Positions 63,729 through 64,000 of a stretch of DNA of 64,000 bases are shown piece by piece. This DNA is from Marivivens sp. LCG002. Lineage in GTDB: Bacteria; Pseudomonadota; Alphaproteobacteria; Rhodobacterales; Rhodobacteraceae. The notes under the pieces are model-generated. The model ran no database searches, was not told the DNA's origin, and worked only from the letters and a program-made list of their open reading frames with translations. The stretch lies in assembly GCF_030264275.1 (NCBI RefSeq), contig NZ_CP127165.1, positions 2,719,501 through 2,783,500 on the forward strand, given 5' to 3'. Numbering within the stretch: the stretch's first letter is position 1; every line of letters begins with the position of its first letter. The translations under genes and the position numbers were made by a program.

Positions 63729-63841
63729 AGACGTGTCCTCCCTTCGGTTAAACCAAAGGAAAATCAGCAAGCTAACTGGGGGATATGGTGCCCAGGAGAG
63801 GACTCGAACCTCCACGGCCTTGCGGCCACTGGCACCTGAAG
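63713..63841 (-). repeat. 129-bp inverted repeat, right copy
   Basis: Exact reverse complement of 61162-61290. It contains the last 56 nt of tRNA-Leu (63786-63841) without the 5' part, the spacer, and the ribosome site and GTG that here open the secreted-protein gene. Confidence 0.95.
63786..63841 (-). tRNA. tRNA-Leu 3' fragment (non-functional)
   Basis: 56 nt identical to the 3' part of tRNA-Leu(CAG), from the anticodon loop to CCA. The acceptor 5' strand and D arm are missing, and the preceding sequence (GGATTTAAATTATCC region) does not rebuild them, so this is an att-like remnant. Confidence 0.85.
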
Positions 63842-64000
63842 GATTTAAATTATCCTTTATTCCCATAGACTTACTTCATTTCCGCTTTAAAGAATACGTG
63901 ATCACTACTGGAGGTCAACAGCTCTTTAACAGGTTATGTGTGACAAGATGTGTGACAGGGTTCGAGGAGCCAAGAGTAGGTTCGCAATTTGCCTTTCTTG
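63842..64000. other. AT-rich flank beyond the right repeat
   Basis: No gene is seen. Apart from the ATGTGTGACA repeats it holds a near-palindrome GGATTTAAATTATCC at 63841-63855. It should contain any promoter that drives the secreted-protein gene; the region continues outside the window. Confidence 0.4.
63936..63957 (+). repeat. Tandem direct repeats ATGTGTGACA
   Basis: Two copies (63936-63945 and 63948-63957), 12 bases apart. A third copy on this strand is at 63718-63727 and, in reverse, at 61276-61285, over the GTG starts. Period and placement resemble arm-type recombinase binding sites. Confidence 0.5.

Overview
The window is a 64 kb piece of a high-GC alphaproteobacterial chromosome. It is almost certainly from the family Rhodobacteraceae (marine roseobacter type). 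The signs are the order leuS-lptE-holA, the cell-cycle methyltransferase CcrM, petABC for the cytochrome bc1 complex, an orphan PetR/PetP regulator pair, a DUF2125 protein, a PcaQ-controlled protocatechuate operon, and a GT81-type glycosyltransferase with its phosphatase that could make a compatible solute. About 61 kb is tightly packed core genome, with many 1-25 bp gene overlaps and no gap above 300 bp. The last 2.8 kb is visibly AT-richer and looks like acquired DNA next to a tRNA-Leu gene.

Layout. 1-20 kb: end of leuS, the LPS export lipoprotein lptE, holA, a sulfotransferase-like gene, an SDR/enoyl-CoA hydratase/flavoprotein operon, a DUF2125 protein, pmbA, a cysQ-like phosphatase, the glycosyltransferase/phosphatase pair, kdtA-lpxK (Kdo-lipid A), a DsbA-like protein with a DciA-like protein, mutY, alkB, ccrM and rnhB. 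20-29 kb: small secreted proteins, a membrane protein with a C-terminal winged helix, tRNA-Arg(CCT), a LacI regulator, pcaQ diverging from pcaC-pcaH-pcaG-BKACE, tRNA-Lys(TTT), dapF, mtaB, a GST and a GFA protein. 29-39 kb: petABC, thiBPQ under a TPP riboswitch, aroC, an AEC carrier, an EamA transporter and HU. 39-49 kb: amn, an epimerase-like gene, the operon HDAC-like/xseB/ispA/dxs, petP-petR, ilvE and a second EamA transporter. 49-61 kb: a small ORF, queG, a GST-fold FzlA-like gene, mtgA, gltB/hypothetical/gltD, uppP and an NDUFA9-like gene.

The right end (61.1-64 kb) is the most unusual part. A complete tRNA-Leu(CAG) is followed at once by a tyrosine recombinase gene whose GTG start lies in a 129-bp segment (61162-61290). 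That segment is repeated without a mismatch, in INVERTED orientation, at 63713-63841. It carries the 3' part of the tRNA, a ribosome-binding site, the GTG and the first codons of the integrase. In the inverted copy the same start codon reads in frame into a different gene, encoding a small cysteine-containing secreted protein. Between the repeats are the integrase, a decayed paralogue of the secreted-protein gene, a small membrane protein and a stub of a second integrase 3' end. Recombination between the repeats would swap integrase and cargo behind the complete tRNA-Leu while keeping both reading frames. This could be an invertible expression switch or the scar of two related elements joined tail to tail.
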